Positions 34,917 to 46,300 of a DNA stretch of 64,000 nt are shown in pieces (the first letter of the stretch is position 1; every line of letters begins with the position of its first letter). Source of the stretch: Dissophora ornata. Taxonomy: Eukaryota > Mortierellomycota > Mortierellomycetes > Mortierellales > Mortierellaceae. The position numbers were made by a program, and so were the translations under genes. The notes below the pieces were generated by a model. It saw only the letters and a program-made list of their open reading frames with translations. It was not told the DNA's origin and made no database searches. The stretch spans positions 8,385-72,384 of the forward strand of contig MU616604.1 in the NCBI GenBank assembly GCA_025201705.1, given 5' to 3'.

Positions 34917-35510
34917 TTTTTTTTTCAATAATAACAACATGTCTCTCTGGTTTAATAACGCGACGAAAACAAAGCCAAAATCCTATGTAGAAATCTACGA
35001 ATAATGTCCCCCTTCGCAATGAAGGTATCCACCAACGCTATATCGCTATATAACCAGTCGCGTTCCCACGGACTAACCCAGTGGGCCCACGTAACTATTG
35101 CCACCCCTCGTCAGAGTGTTAAAGATATGAAGACATATCCTACCAAAAACCAATCCTCCCCATCCTCTCCATAGTTCCCAGGTGCCTCTTTCCCAGCAGG
35201 CTCTGTAGCAACGCGCGGTCAGCGTCATGTGGGTCAAGTGTGGGTCCTGGACAGACCCCGCCTTCGTGGTCTTCCAGACGCCCACCACAGGGACAGTAAC
35301 CATCCTCACATATGTATCCATAGCCTTCGCTCCACTCGCCTCGGGGCCCGGTGTACTTTGCCTTCTTGTGTCTTGCTGTGATGCCACGCTCCTTCTCGCG
35401 TTCGACCGTTGTCTTACATCTGGACTTCCAAATGAGCTCAGTCGCTTGTTTCTCGAGGTGGTCTACAGGCCCCGGCCGGCCCCAGCCTGTCAGCAAGACA
35501 AAACGGTCAT
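34917..35510 (-). mobile_element. LINE-type retroelement 3' end (copy B, inverted)
   Basis: Read on the minus strand, the ORF piece contains KYTGPRGEWSEGYGY and a Cys-rich motif (CPCGGRLEDHEGGVCPG), then ERGTWELWRGWGG, a 3' UTR and an A tract (T-run at 34918-34927 on the plus strand). The ORF is shifted once, near 35150. It is the same family as 21785-22051 but includes about 320 bases more of the 5' side. Confidence 0.8.
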
Positions 35511-35574
35511 AATCACGTGATTTGTTACATTTGAGTTTATAATAGTGTTAGGAAATCGACTTTCACAACATCAA

Positions 35575-35646
35575 GGCCGGATGGTTTAGTGGTATAATTC
35601 TCGCTTAGGGTGCGAGAGGTCCCGGGTTCAATTCCCGGTTCGGCCC
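35575..35646 (+). tRNA. tRNA-Pro (AGG)
   Basis: A 72-nt cloverleaf. The acceptor stem GGCCGGA pairs with TTCGGCC, the D-arm contains TTAGTGGTA, and the anticodon stem CTCGC/GCGAG carries loop TTAGGGT with anticodon AGG. The T-arm is CCGGG-TTCAATT-CCCGG. No intron and no encoded CCA. The internal promoters (A box TTTAGTGGTA, B box GGTTCAATTCC) are intact, so it is probably functional. It sits immediately beside mobile-element debris. Confidence 0.96.
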
Positions 35647-35701
35647 ATCTTTTGCTTGTTCGAAGTAGTGAAGTCAACGCGTTTCCTATTCTCTTTTTTT
35701 T

Positions 35702-36183
35702 GGGGGGNNNNNNNNNNNNNNNNNNNNNNGGATTGATCTATTTGACAACCCGGGTTGTTCTTTTTTTTTTCAACGACCCAACATGTCTTGCGTGCTAAGT
35801 CCGTGGACGATCAATTTTTTTCTAAAGCGATATACATCAATATTTTTCGTTTCATAGACTTCGTTTTTTTGCATCCACATCATTAATATAGCCCTAACAA
35901 CCACCGAATGCCATCGCCAGCCAAACCTCGGTCTTCATGACCACCACACACACAAAAAACTGGTATTTCCTATGAAATACATCTTAAAAGCCGCTTTGAA
36001 CAACGTGAGAGTGGTGCTCCATGAAAGAGGTGGCGGGAACAAGCACTATTTGGCCATTTGATGCCAACTTCAACGAGTTTTTCAAAAATGGATGAAAAAG
36101 TGCTTACATAGACTTGGCACGAAAACACGTTCGGTTGTTGAATAAAACGAACAACCCGGGTTGTCAAATTGATTAACCCCCCC
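35702..36183. mobile_element. MITE-like element with about 70-bp terminal inverted repeats
   Basis: 35731-35803 (GATTGATCTATTTGACAACC onward) is matched, inverted and imperfect, by 36183-36110. Both ends begin with a run of G (or C on the right) and are flanked by T8/T9 runs that could be an 8-bp target duplication. The arms contain the palindrome AACCCGGGTT. The interior is non-coding. An 8-bp duplication would suit a hAT-type parent, but insertion into a pre-existing poly-T cannot be excluded. Confidence 0.7.
35708..35729. other. assembly gap (22 N)
   Basis: The run of N falls exactly in the G-rich tip of the left inverted repeat. Homopolymer and hairpin collapse during assembly is the likely cause. 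Confidence 0.95.
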
Positions 36184-36707
36184 TTTTTTTTTGTGGGCAT
36201 GATATTACAGAATCATAGACGACGACAACGAAATAAACTACATCTGCTTTTATTTTTCTCATGACTCGTAGACACGGAAATAGAGCTCACTACTATTACT
36301 AGATTACTAGATTACTTGTGTGTAAAAAAGTATGTTCACCATCACCACCACAAATACGTTCGTCAAAACAAGATCCGATCTCTCTCACCGCCACCGCCAC
36401 CACTATTACTACCACTAATCTCCTCGACGAACAGAAAACCTTTATCCGAAAGGTAACCCGTCTGGGCCACATTTCGATGTTTCTTCGCAAGGCCTTGTCA
36501 AGGTCGAAAACGTATGAGAGAGTAGGTGCCTTTGAACTGACGTCGCGATTGGTGTTTTCTTTTGTTTTTTGGCGAGAGTTCGACTAACATATGAACACGC
36601 CATTTTATATTCGAATACAGTTTATTAATCAGAACCTGTTGTCTAGAAAGCATGCGCGAGATGGAAACGAACAAGTGCAACATGGTCCCTGAAAAACGAA
36701 GAATTTC
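36184..36707. other. intergenic, downstream of RAD7
   Basis: No supported gene; short frames only. Confidence 0.5.
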
Positions 36708-38814
36708 CTACATGAACCTCAGGTCAATATAGTCGCCTTCGCGACCAACAACCTTCATGCCTTTCCGGCTCGGACAACACTCCGTCAGCCGATGATTACC
36801 CCACACCATGACCTTGTTCAACTTGGGAGCAGCGCCCACAAGCTGTTCCATTACCTCGTCGTCCATGGCTCTGCACCAGCTAGCATCCAAGCTTTTCAAA
36901 TTCTCACATCTCGCCAACGTGAGCAACCCCTCCTTCGTAAGCTCATCCAATCCCTTGATATTCAAATCCTCCAGCGTTGAGCTCGAGTGGGCTGTGAGCG
37001 CCACTAGAGCCTCGTCCTTCAACATCACACAGTTTTCAAGATTGACGTACGTCAAACCACGGTTAGTGGTCCAGTCCCTAAATAGCGTCTCGACAGCCTC
37101 GGTCGTAAATTCTTCACAGTTCGTGATATTCAACCTTTCCAATCGCACGCAGCTCGGTCGGATGGCGTCGATCAAGACCGCATCCTCGAGAGCGATATAG
37201 CCCTTGAGCTCTAGCTCCTCCAGTCCTGATCCTACAGCCAGGATGAGTTTCACAACGGACTCTGTGCTCACACAATCACGCTCAGGATTGCGAAGACGCA
37301 GCGATCTCAGCTTTGTGAGGTTGGAAATTGGCTCCATCCAATCGTCATTCATCAAGTTCACGTCGCCGAGCCTCAGGTGTGTCACATTGGGGCACTTCTC
37401 GCAAAGGACCTTGAGTGCATTGAGCGAGAACCTAGCCGAGTGCTTCAATTCGAACCGCTCAAGCCTCTCCCCAACAGCCTCAAAGAACTTGATATAAGAG
37501 GCCTCCGTGATCAAAATGGGTCCAATGAGTGACAACGAAGTGAGATGAGTGAGGTGTCCACTGTAGTAGTCCATGACGGTGTCATTGATACGTCCACAGA
37601 ACTTGAGCTTTAGCGATCGAAGGTTCGGGCAAAACTGAGCAATGTTTTGCAAACCATCGGATGTGATATCGGTGCAGTCGTACAGAGACAGATCCGCATG
37701 ACGAGAGTCTAGGAAAAGCTGAACAGTTTCTGTGTTCAGGGAGCGGTTCCGGCTGATGATCCTACAGATCTTGTCCATGCTAATATCACTAATGTCTCCG
37801 AATGCCTCAACGTCCTCGATGCAAGTTGCAATTTTCTGTAAAAAAAAAAAAAAAACGGCAGCAATAAAAATGTTCAATAAAGTGACCTCAAGAGCAGTAC
37901 CCGTTACAGTGGAAATTGCTGGAAACATTCTACGAAGAGTTACATACCTGGATGCAAAGATCCTGCAGCGTTGGGACTTGACTCTCAATCTCGGCCTTTT
38001 GCTGCTTTCGTCTCGCACGCTTGGCTGGCTTAGGTTTTGGGGCAGCACTCGGCGTAGCAGTATTACCAGCGCAGGTAGGACACAGCATTCCACCGTCATC
38101 CTCGTCTACTGCAGGCGTAGTCCCAGCTTTGATTGTGAACCTTGCCCTACACCGGGAGCAAAACTCAATCCTGTTGGATCCCTGGGGCATTCTTCCTTTG
38201 TGGCTAAAATTCGACCGCGAGACATAGCCAGTAATGTCATGGAAGTCTCCATCATTCGAGTCGTCTGAGGAATCTTTCTTGCGGCGCTTCTTGGATGGAC
38301 CAGCAGCAGCGGCAGTCTTTGGGGCTGAGGCTTTAGAAGATGAGGCAGCAGAGCTGGAAGAGGGGGCTACGGTGGCTCGAGTGCGAGTGGTGCGAGTGGT
38401 CCGCACTGAGACTGCGATGGGGATGAGGTCCACTTCTTCATCGTCGTCGTCATCTTCCTCGTCATCATCGCCGTTGACGTCGAGCGAGTCTGAGCGGGAA
38501 GTGCTGGTAGAGACAGCAGCAGCAGCAGTAGCAGCGGAGGTAGCGATGCTTCTCCCTCGAGTGAGACGAACAGTACGAGTGGGTCGAGAAGAGGATGAAG
38601 CTGCAGCTTGCTGTTCTCCCTCTTCCTCCTCCTCCTCCTTCTCTTCTTCTGGCTGTTCCTCTTCCGCTGGTGGGGGAGTAGGAGTACGAGGAGCAGGGGC
38701 AGGGTTTGCTCGACGAATGCCCCGCTCATTCAGAAAGCTTGTCAATGCACTTGTCGGACCTCGGACATTGTTAACAAAGGTGGTGCCGGCAGCACCGCGG
38801 TTCCTTCTAGACAT
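36708..38814 (-). CDS. RAD7: DNA repair protein Rad7 homologue
   Basis: Two exons on the minus strand: 37948-38814 and 36708-37835, giving 664 residues. The N-terminal half is acidic, Ser/Thr/Ala-rich and basic in patches (NLS-like PSKKRRKK), then carries the Rad7 zinc-binding motif FCSRCRARF ... LCPTC (about residues 225-260). The C-terminal half is a leucine-rich-repeat array of about ten units (PNLRSLKLKFC, CPNVTHLRLG, RLERLNITNC, LTYVNLENC, LKSLDASWC). Rad7 with Rad16 forms the global-genome nucleotide-excision-repair complex, and with Elc1/Cul3 a ubiquitin ligase. The start is the ATG of MSRRNRG, which matches the family N-terminus; the frame is open further upstream. The intron ends in a long A/T run (37841-37854). 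Confidence 0.93.
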
Positions 38815-39030
38815 GGTGGCTGGGAAGAGTAGTGGGGGAAGAGGCGACCTGAGCGATGAAGAGAGGAATGAGAGGAGAAGAAGAGCGGAATCAATGGAGA
38901 CTAGGGGATAATTTTTGGTGGCGCTTAATGTCAAAATATTCGCAATCGAACAGGGGACAGGGGTCATGCAGTCCTGAGTTGATTGGCATTTTTGTTATTC
39001 AAAATTGCATCTCTACAAAGTTGCAAAACT

Positions 39031-42000
39031 CTACATGATGTTGCACGACGCGCAGGAGTCGTCCTCGGGCATGGCTCCAATGATCTTGAGCCCGCTCTTT
39101 TGTCGCTGAGCAGATCCGTCGCCCGAGTGGACCTGGATATCGGACCCCTCCACCGTAACAGAGCTGCTCCCCAGTCCTGCCTTCGATGAGGGCGCCTTTG
39201 CTGTAGATCCTTTGACGGGCCTGATCCGGATAGAGTGGACCGCCCCAGGCTGCATGTTGCGATGTCTGTAGTACAAGGTCTGTCGCTCTCTCACATACCG
39301 CCAGTCACCATCGCTGACTAGGATCTCTAGACTAGTGTCATCGTAGTGGTACGAAGGGATGAAGATCTCTGTTTCAAACGCCATGACTGTGCCCTCGGGC
39401 GGGTGGCCACACCACGCTGGGTTTGGCTCTGTGTTGCTAACGACCATTTGCGAGTCATCGAGAGAAGAGTCGTTCGAGTTGGCGGAATCAGTGCGCAGTT
39501 GCTCTGGAGTTGTAACATGGACAGTCGGTACAGGTGCTTGAATATAGTTGCAGAACCTGAAGGTGTACTGCAGAGTGTTATAGTCAAACTCGCTCGAGGT
39601 CGGCTCACCGGCTACCTTGGCTGCATAAGGTCGCTAATGAGATGAGGCAGAAGTGTCAGCTAAAGTCTGCACAGCGTGCCTGGATTACTAATATATGGAT
39701 TGTGGCCTACCACAACAGCGTCAAGAGCGCGTCCTCCAAGATGAGCTTCATGGTCTGGACCGTCATCCGATTCTTCATGGTCAAAGCGGAAGTAAGAGCG
39801 ATCAAACGGTGAATCATCATCAGCGATGGTATCAACCTCGTCGTCTTTCTCGATCCTCCTTTCGCCTTGGATTGTGTCGTTATCTTCGTTACTGCTATCT
39901 TCAACGTCGGTGGAATCGGCGCCATCCACAACGGTAGTGTCACCACCAGCGCTCTGAGCAGCAGCTCTCCTCATAACCTCCTTTGCAAAGTTGGGGGCCT
40001 GCTGTCTGAGCGATGACCTTGATGCACTTGGTGTCGGGCGTCCATTGGTGTTATGGGGAGATGCACGTGGAGAATCTAGCGAAAAGATGGAGAAATCTTC
40101 ACCGTTCCAATGATCTCCATAGGTATTGTCGTTTGTGGTGTTGTAGTTCCACAACCTGTTGAGAGCGCCAGGAAATGTCAGATGCCATGCATATGGTTAT
40201 ACACAGTATTAATTATATAGGAGACACACATCTTACGTGAAACTAAGAAGGTTGGCCTCCATTGCCGACAAGACGGCGTCCAGAGCCTTCGAGTGGAATC
40301 CATAGTCTCCACTCATGAACGCCTGCCTTTGATTGATATCCATGGGAATGCCGCACTCGCCGATTATACACGGCTTTGTGCCAACGTTCTGTAGCCCAAG
40401 ACTGAGAACGTTCGCCAATTGGCCACGATAGTTCTTTTTAGCTCCTTTCAAGCCGAAATACGTCGACGAAAACACATTGTTGCCCTAGAGTGTGTAGTTG
40501 GACACTTTAAGGTGAGCAATGGTGTCAATCCGCGCAATACAGGCTACTTCAGCATAAAGTTTGTGTTTATCATACCCTGCTGAGGCTTTGAACATCGTGC
40601 GTGATGCGACCGTCAAACGACTTGTTGAAGATCGCATGCAGATCATACCAATGAGGCGCGTAGACAATGTTTTCCTCGTGGTCTTCAGGGCCCCACACAG
40701 GGGCTGGCTCATTGGGAATGGGGCCGACAAAGATAAACGCCGAGGGAGCAACGCTCTGAATTGCGCGCGAGTACTTGTTGACAAACTGGAGATAGAATCT
40801 GTAAAAATCAATGTTTTCGCCGGTAGCGGGGTCCTTTGTAAAGTAATCGGGCCGGTCTAGCTGTGGCGCTCCTGTCTTTGAATTGACGCTCCAAACGCCA
40901 TGTTGCTTCCAGAGACACTCGCCATCGATCCAAGCAGACTCGTTCCCAGTATTGATCATTCGTGTCCGCTCCTTCTTGGTAGGATATGGCCACGACTTTA
41001 CCCAGACCTCGATCGGGAGTGTCATGCCATCACCCAGTGCAAATGCCTCGAGGGCAGAGGGGAAATCGCCAAAGAACAAGTTGGTGTTGAAGTCGTATCG
41101 CTTGAGACTTTTAAGACCGACATATCCAGGGCTGTGCGAGGTCATAAGAAACCGGAAGTAAGGATACTGTGGTTACAGCTTTCATATTCCAAGGACACTG
41201 TCAGCGGACGACACTTACTGAGGTTCATTCATCACTTCGAATCCAACAATTGCGTCGAGATGGCCTACACGCCTATGAGGATGATTAATGCGTGAGTGTC
41301 ATCCTTTTGATCATAGTATTGGCACGCGCACAGCTGCAAGGCACAAACAGCCCCTTTACCTGGCCAGGTGTTGATAGCATTCTAGGTATCTGTTTTGCAA
41401 AAACTGCTGGATCGACTCTCCTTGGTACATCTTATTAGGCGCAAATACGTCTCCAGCCCAGAAGAGCGTGAACATGGTGCTGGCTGCGAGTTTGGTGTAG
41501 TTTGTGGGCCAGACCATAGGTGGCGAATCTCCTGGATACTGGTTCGTGTTGTGGACGTAGGCAGCCCCTGTCGCCTTGAACTTTGTGATGTCGAGCCCTG
41601 CTGCCTCGAATGTCCAGCCAGGTGCTCCGGAACCTCCAGAGAACCGAGACCAACAGTCTTGATGGGGATCGATAAAGCACTTGATGCCATACTTTGGCAT
41701 GAGTTCGATCAGCTCGATCAGAGAGTCGATGAATTTCTCGTCATATATGCCACTGCGTTTAGTTGTGGGAGAGTATATCGTTTGGGTTAAGATTGAGCCA
41801 AAGGGTCATCCTCCACACAGGCACAGGTGCAGCTCGTGCACACGTTCACACGACGCAGCACACGACACACACACCACGAGCAGCATTCATGTACGCGCAC
41901 TGATACTTGTGTTCCCGAAAAGTGCTCTCTCGTCTGTGTCTGTGTCTGTGTCTGTGTCTGTGTGGCAGGGCTAAATGTAATAAATCTGACGCAGCACAAA

Positions 42001-42687
42001 TGGTACTTACGGTCCAGAGTGCTCGAGCGCCTCCCAAGGGACCAGCAGCCGCACAAAGGTCAGGCCCCATCGCTTCAGTCTCGAAAAGTGCTCGTCCGCC
42101 TGATCGCGAGCGAACGGTCGGCCTAAGAAGCAGACGTTGCGGTGGTCAAAGAACCCCTCGTTCAGATGGGTGCTGCCGTTGGGTGTTGTTGGAAGCTTTG
42201 AGTTTCCACAGAGATTGACACCTCGGAGGAGCAATGTTCGGTTCTGCGAATCCCTGAACCACCGTCCATGCGAGGTGATCCGCCCGCCAGAGTACCAGTC
42301 ATGGGCCTTGCCAGCGGGCCTGAGTGCTGTTCCACCACCAGGGCGACGATCCTGTGCTCTTGTACGGGGTTTGGCAGTAGGTGAGTGAGGAGAAGAAGGA
42401 GGAGGCATGGCAATTGCTACGCCTGTTGCTTCCTCCAGGCTTGCAGCGGCGGGCAATTGATCGCTTGAGCGAAGGTTACCGTCTCTGTCTTCATCGCTTT
42501 CAGAGGACGCGTAGGACGACAGGGAAGTGAACGAGCTGGCGTGTCTGCCCTGGGGTCTCAGATGGTGAGGGCGAAAAGACAAGTCTGACTCTGACTCCAA
42601 CAGCTCCCCAGGAGAGTCTGTTCCATGAATGGGTTGCTCTGCAGCACTGTCGGCATGTCTGCGCAATGCTTCCTTTGTGGCCAGCAT
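39031..42687 (-). CDS. GH5 (subfamily 12-type) steryl/lipid beta-glucosidase with CaaX end
   Basis: Seven exons on the minus strand: 42011-42687, 41360-41752, 41219-41272, 40576-41131, 40237-40484, 39711-40155 and 39031-39633, giving 991 residues. The N-terminal 150 residues are low-complexity. The GH5 barrel follows: LLLRGVNLCG, FVRLLVPWEA, CFIDPHQDCW, the acid/base motif GFEVMNEPHPGY (Glu formed across exons 3/4), APHWYDLH and the nucleophile motif IIGECGIPMD. An acidic insert (about residues 700-780) precedes a C-terminal beta domain. The layout matches fungal ergosteryl-beta-glucosidase/EGCrP enzymes, which cleave sterol glucosides or glucosylceramide at the cytosolic face. The protein ends CASCNIM, a farnesyl-type CaaX box with a nearby cysteine that could be palmitoylated. 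Intron 1 holds a TGTGTC microsatellite. Confidence 0.9.
41935..41966 (+). repeat. TGTGTC/TGTCTG microsatellite
   Basis: A (TGTGTC)n tract of about five units within intron 1 of the GH5 gene; a CA-rich stretch follows in the same intron. Confidence 0.9.
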
Positions 42688-43435
42688 GTCGGGGGAATGG
42701 AAATGGGGTGCTAAATCGAATCGAATCGAGACGAGAGTCGAGAGGAGAAGGAGAGTGCTGTAAGGAGCAGAGAGGGGAAAGGAGAGGAGGTTTTGTGGCA
42801 AAAAAAAAAGGGTATTGTCTAGGGGGCGAGCAGGTAGGAGGGCTGCTGATCTCAGGCTGTGCCAATCAATCTAGGAAGAGGGGATCAGTCGAAAGAGGGG
42901 ATCAGTCGAATGAGGGGATTGAAAAAGTGATGAGATCAGATGCAGCATCTGTTGATTGCCCTTGATTGCTTGTGTTCGTAAGCTCGTCTCCTCTTTCTTT
43001 TCTGGCGCATCAACCTTAATTGAGGTCCAGCAGCACGCCTTTGTCTCGCTTTCTCTCCCTCCCTCTCCCTTGTGAGGCTGTATCGTGTGAGACATCAGCG
43101 GTGGCCATGAAGGCGGCGATTCGGGTGTTTATACGCGCAGTGCGCCATCACGGCAGGACGCGATCTGGGTGGATCTGACACGGCGCTGAAGCTCTTCCCC
43201 TGAGCACGCAGACACGTTTCGGCAATTTTTATTGCCCGCGCGGCACTGGTGTGACACAGTGCAGCACACTGGCAGTCACGGCACTCCAAGTAGCCTTGCT
43301 GCTCAACTGCCCCTTGCTCTCTCTCTGCATTCGACCCGTTCACTCTCTCATCGCAACATCATCCCTCCCTCCCAACACAGGACCGCGCAGGGACAGAACA
43401 CAGGCGTAACCACAGAGCCAAAGCAAGCATTCTCA
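42688..43435. promoter_or_regulatory. divergent promoter region
   Basis: The 748-bp gap between the ATGs of the GH5 gene and the voltage-sensor-like gene contains purine-rich GGAGAGG tracts and a tandem GGGGATCAGTCGAA (42889-42916). No TATA box stands out. Confidence 0.4.
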
Positions 43436-44436
43436 ATGGACCAAGGACAATACAGCATCATTGGGTAATCCCTCCGCGCAAACATCGACACTCTTTGTCT
43501 ACTTTCGAACCCAAAAAAGTCTTGGCGGCGTCGACTTTGGATTTTCAGGGCCACATTGGCACCTAGCCTCGCAATCCTCCCACTCACTTAGTTCTCCTCC
43601 ATATGCTATCTAGTGATCAAACAACGTCGATACCGGCGATGAGGAGTCATCATAGCCTGTCAAGGCGCGAGATCTTCCAGAACCTCGCCAACAGGATCCT
43701 CTATTCAAAGTTCTATATGATCCTGTACTTTGTCATGGCATTTCTCAGCTGCTGTTCTATCTTCCTGTCCTTCAGCCAGGGCTGCTCAAGCTCCTCACTC
43801 TTTATCATCCTGGAATCCATCATCAACGGAACCATGATTGCAGAAGTAGCACTACGACTGACTGCTCTCGGAAAGGTACAACCCTTTTTTAATTCGACCC
43901 AGGGTAGATCGAGAGAGACCGGCGATACAAAACCGCCCCACAATGGTTCTCATTCTTTGTCACTCTTTCCCGCCCTCTCTTTCTCTTCTAGAACTACTGG
44001 AGATCAACATCCAACATTCTCGACACTATTCTGGTGATTTTCTGCTTCATCACGTTGATACTAGTCCTGCAAGGATGCGGGTCTGGACATGAGACAGAGG
44101 AGGTGCTGGACACTATTCTGCTGATTCTCCGAAACGCTGTCCAGTGTTGGCGACTTTACAGCATGATAAAAAAGTACGTTACGTGTGCTCGAGCAGAGGC
44201 TATATTTCTGGGGGGATGGAAGTTTGGACTCTTGCGGACCAAATTGTTTTTTAACCCTCGCACGTTATTTTACAAACATGGAATTTTATAGGAACTCGTT
44301 GATTGCAAATCCAAGAGTTGCGGCAATCGACTTTAACAACGTCCGCCCAGGATCCTTCGATATTGAGAGCTTTAACGCAGAGGGATACGCGGACGACGAT
44401 ACCTTTCTGCCTGAGGAGAGCGATGATGGTCTTTAA
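43436..44436 (+). CDS. four-helix voltage-sensor-like membrane protein
   Basis: Four exons: 43436-43464, 43614-43875, 43992-44173 and 44292-44436, giving 205 residues. The cytosolic N-terminus is followed by hydrophobic helices: S1-like FYMILYFVMAFLSCCSIFL; S2-like LFIILESIINGTMIAEVALRL, with the acidic residue and Arg typical of S2; S3-like NILDTILVIFCFITLILVL, with the conserved Asn/Asp; and S4-like TILLILRNAVQCWRLYSMIKK, with spaced Arg/Lys. There is no pore region after S4, only an acidic tail (YADDDTFLPEESDDGL). Voltage-sensing domains without a pore are known from Hv1 and sensor phosphatases. Whether this one conducts protons or is a scaffold cannot be told. The first coding exon is only 29 nt. 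Confidence 0.8.
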
Positions 44437-44517
44437 TCCTCATGTCAAATCAGTAATAACAATAAAATGTATCCCTCTTCCTGGTGAAATTATATATTTT
44501 CAACAGGAATATTCTTA

Positions 44518-46300
44518 TTAATTGTGACCAAGGGCGTGATCCCAATCAACCATCAGACTAGCAATTGGGTCTATCGAGTTTAACTCTTCCTGCAAGGCTT
44601 CCCGTGTGATGGCCTCGAGTTCTCTGGTTGCGCAAGTTAGTATTTTCTTGAGCCTTACATCGATCTTGTGGAACACTTCCGAGTCGACGATGATGTTGGC
44701 CTTTTGGGTATCAAACTTTTTGTAGGCCTGTGCTACAATTTCACATAGCGACGCAAAGATAACCATGTAGTCCATCTCGAACGGCTATAAGCGCACGAAA
44801 AGAGTGAGAGAGCTATATCAGCTCACGGATGCAGGCCATAGGAAATAATGCGATTGAAAAAAAAAGCGTGTAGACTCTTTACCACTGTCCTGACTTCGAA
44901 ATACACGTATTCTCCAGTCTCTTCAAATGACATGATGTCTGTCACTTTCCGTGCACCCCTAAAAAAGCTCTGTTGCGAAGGCCGTTAGGTTCATCCACAA
45001 GACTTTTTTTTTTTTTTTTTTTTTTCCCTGACACCATTGGTCTATATTCAGAGTCATTCTTTTCATGAACATTATCCACGTACCATCTTGGATTTTGTTT
45101 CCTCGGACAAGAAATGTTCGTACTCGAGCAAGGTAGTGGACAGCGACTTTGCGTAATCTGACAAGTGGGGTATTTCAAGCACACTGGCAATCGACGTCCC
45201 CAGCAGGAAGTATTGATGCGTTCTAAGCAAATGCTTTCGCCTCGTTAGTCCATCCATATGAAAACACACGGGAAGTCGATAGATGTAGCTGGCCATGCAA
45301 GGGAGTACCTTTTCTGGACAATCTCAGGTGTATAAAAGTTCCGAAGGTCATCCTCTGTTAGCATGATGGTGTTGTAAAATGCCATCTTTCCGTGGTGCAC
45401 CTGTCCCAGGTACTCCCACGATATAACCCGCTTTAGAAGCAGTTCGTTGGGCGAATGCGGTGGACTTTGCGACAGTGGCCACAGGCTTATGATCGACTCT
45501 GCTATAGAGGGTCTTCTGGCCGCATCCACGTCGGTATCCAAGGTCGATTTATCAAATGGATGAACACGCGCCTCTGGCGACGAATGATCCTCAACAACAA
45601 CAGTGAGCTCGCTCGTGGTCGATGTATCTTTTTCTACCTCTTGCGTACTTGTCGTATCCTTTGCCACCTCACTCTTATCCAACTTTGTCACCTCTGTATC
45701 TACTGCCTTCTCGTCCATAGGCTCCCCAATTTCGCCTCGAGTGCTGAAACTTCCCGTGAATGAGGATAGAAAGGAGGTCGACTTTGTGGAGGAGCTCGAT
45801 GACTTGAAAGACATGACTGTCTTCCCGGACTTGTCCGACTTCCCAGACTTGTCCGACTTCCCAGACTTTGTCGACGCGCCTGAAGAGCCAGGCCCAGTCC
45901 TCTTTTCCACAAACTTGAGCTGCTTGCTCTGATGTGCCTTCGGTCCTTCCGCATTGGCGGCGGTCGGAGTTTGGAATCCGGGACTGAAAAGATGTGTGTT
46001 GAACATGGGCATGAACCCAGGCCCTACAGCCTTGGAGGACATGCCCAATGGATCGGTGGCGGCCTTCCAGTTGGCAGATTTAGGAGCGGACACAGTAGAG
46101 GACGATTTGGACTTGGTGGTGGATCTGGATTTGGTCGAATTGGTCCCGGACTTGACGGACGAGGCTGCTGAGGATGTGGAAGACTTTACGGATTTGATGG
46201 AGGGAACTGAGGTCTTTGTTGAGTTGCCATCCTCGGTGGGATTGCAGTACATACTGTCCGTCTCGGCATGGTCGGGGGTGTGGGACAGGGACAAGGACAT
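44518..46300 (-). CDS. conserved-looking Ser/Lys-rich protein of unknown function
   Basis: Four exons on the minus strand: 45309-46300, 45084-45222, 44883-44969 and 44518-44784, giving 494 residues. Residues 20-200 are Ser/Thr/Lys-rich with a repeated KSDKSGK motif (at least three units) and look disordered. The C-terminal 200 residues are ordered and rich in helix (YFLLGTSIASVLEIPHLSDYA, DIMSFEETGEYVYFEVRTV, ELEAITREALQEELNSI). No signal peptide, membrane segment or named domain is seen. Small phase-consistent introns interrupt the C-terminal region, which supports a real gene. Convergent with the voltage-sensor gene, 81 bp between the stops. Confidence 0.8.
44999..45025 (-). repeat. poly-T run inside an intron
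   Basis: Lies in the intron between exons 2 and 3 of the gene at 44518-46300; a candidate length polymorphism. Confidence 0.8.

Noticed and set aside
38234..38911. 225-codon plus-strand frame over RAD7 exon 1
   Set aside because: Antisense of the low-complexity acidic/Ser-rich N-terminus of RAD7; no independent motif.
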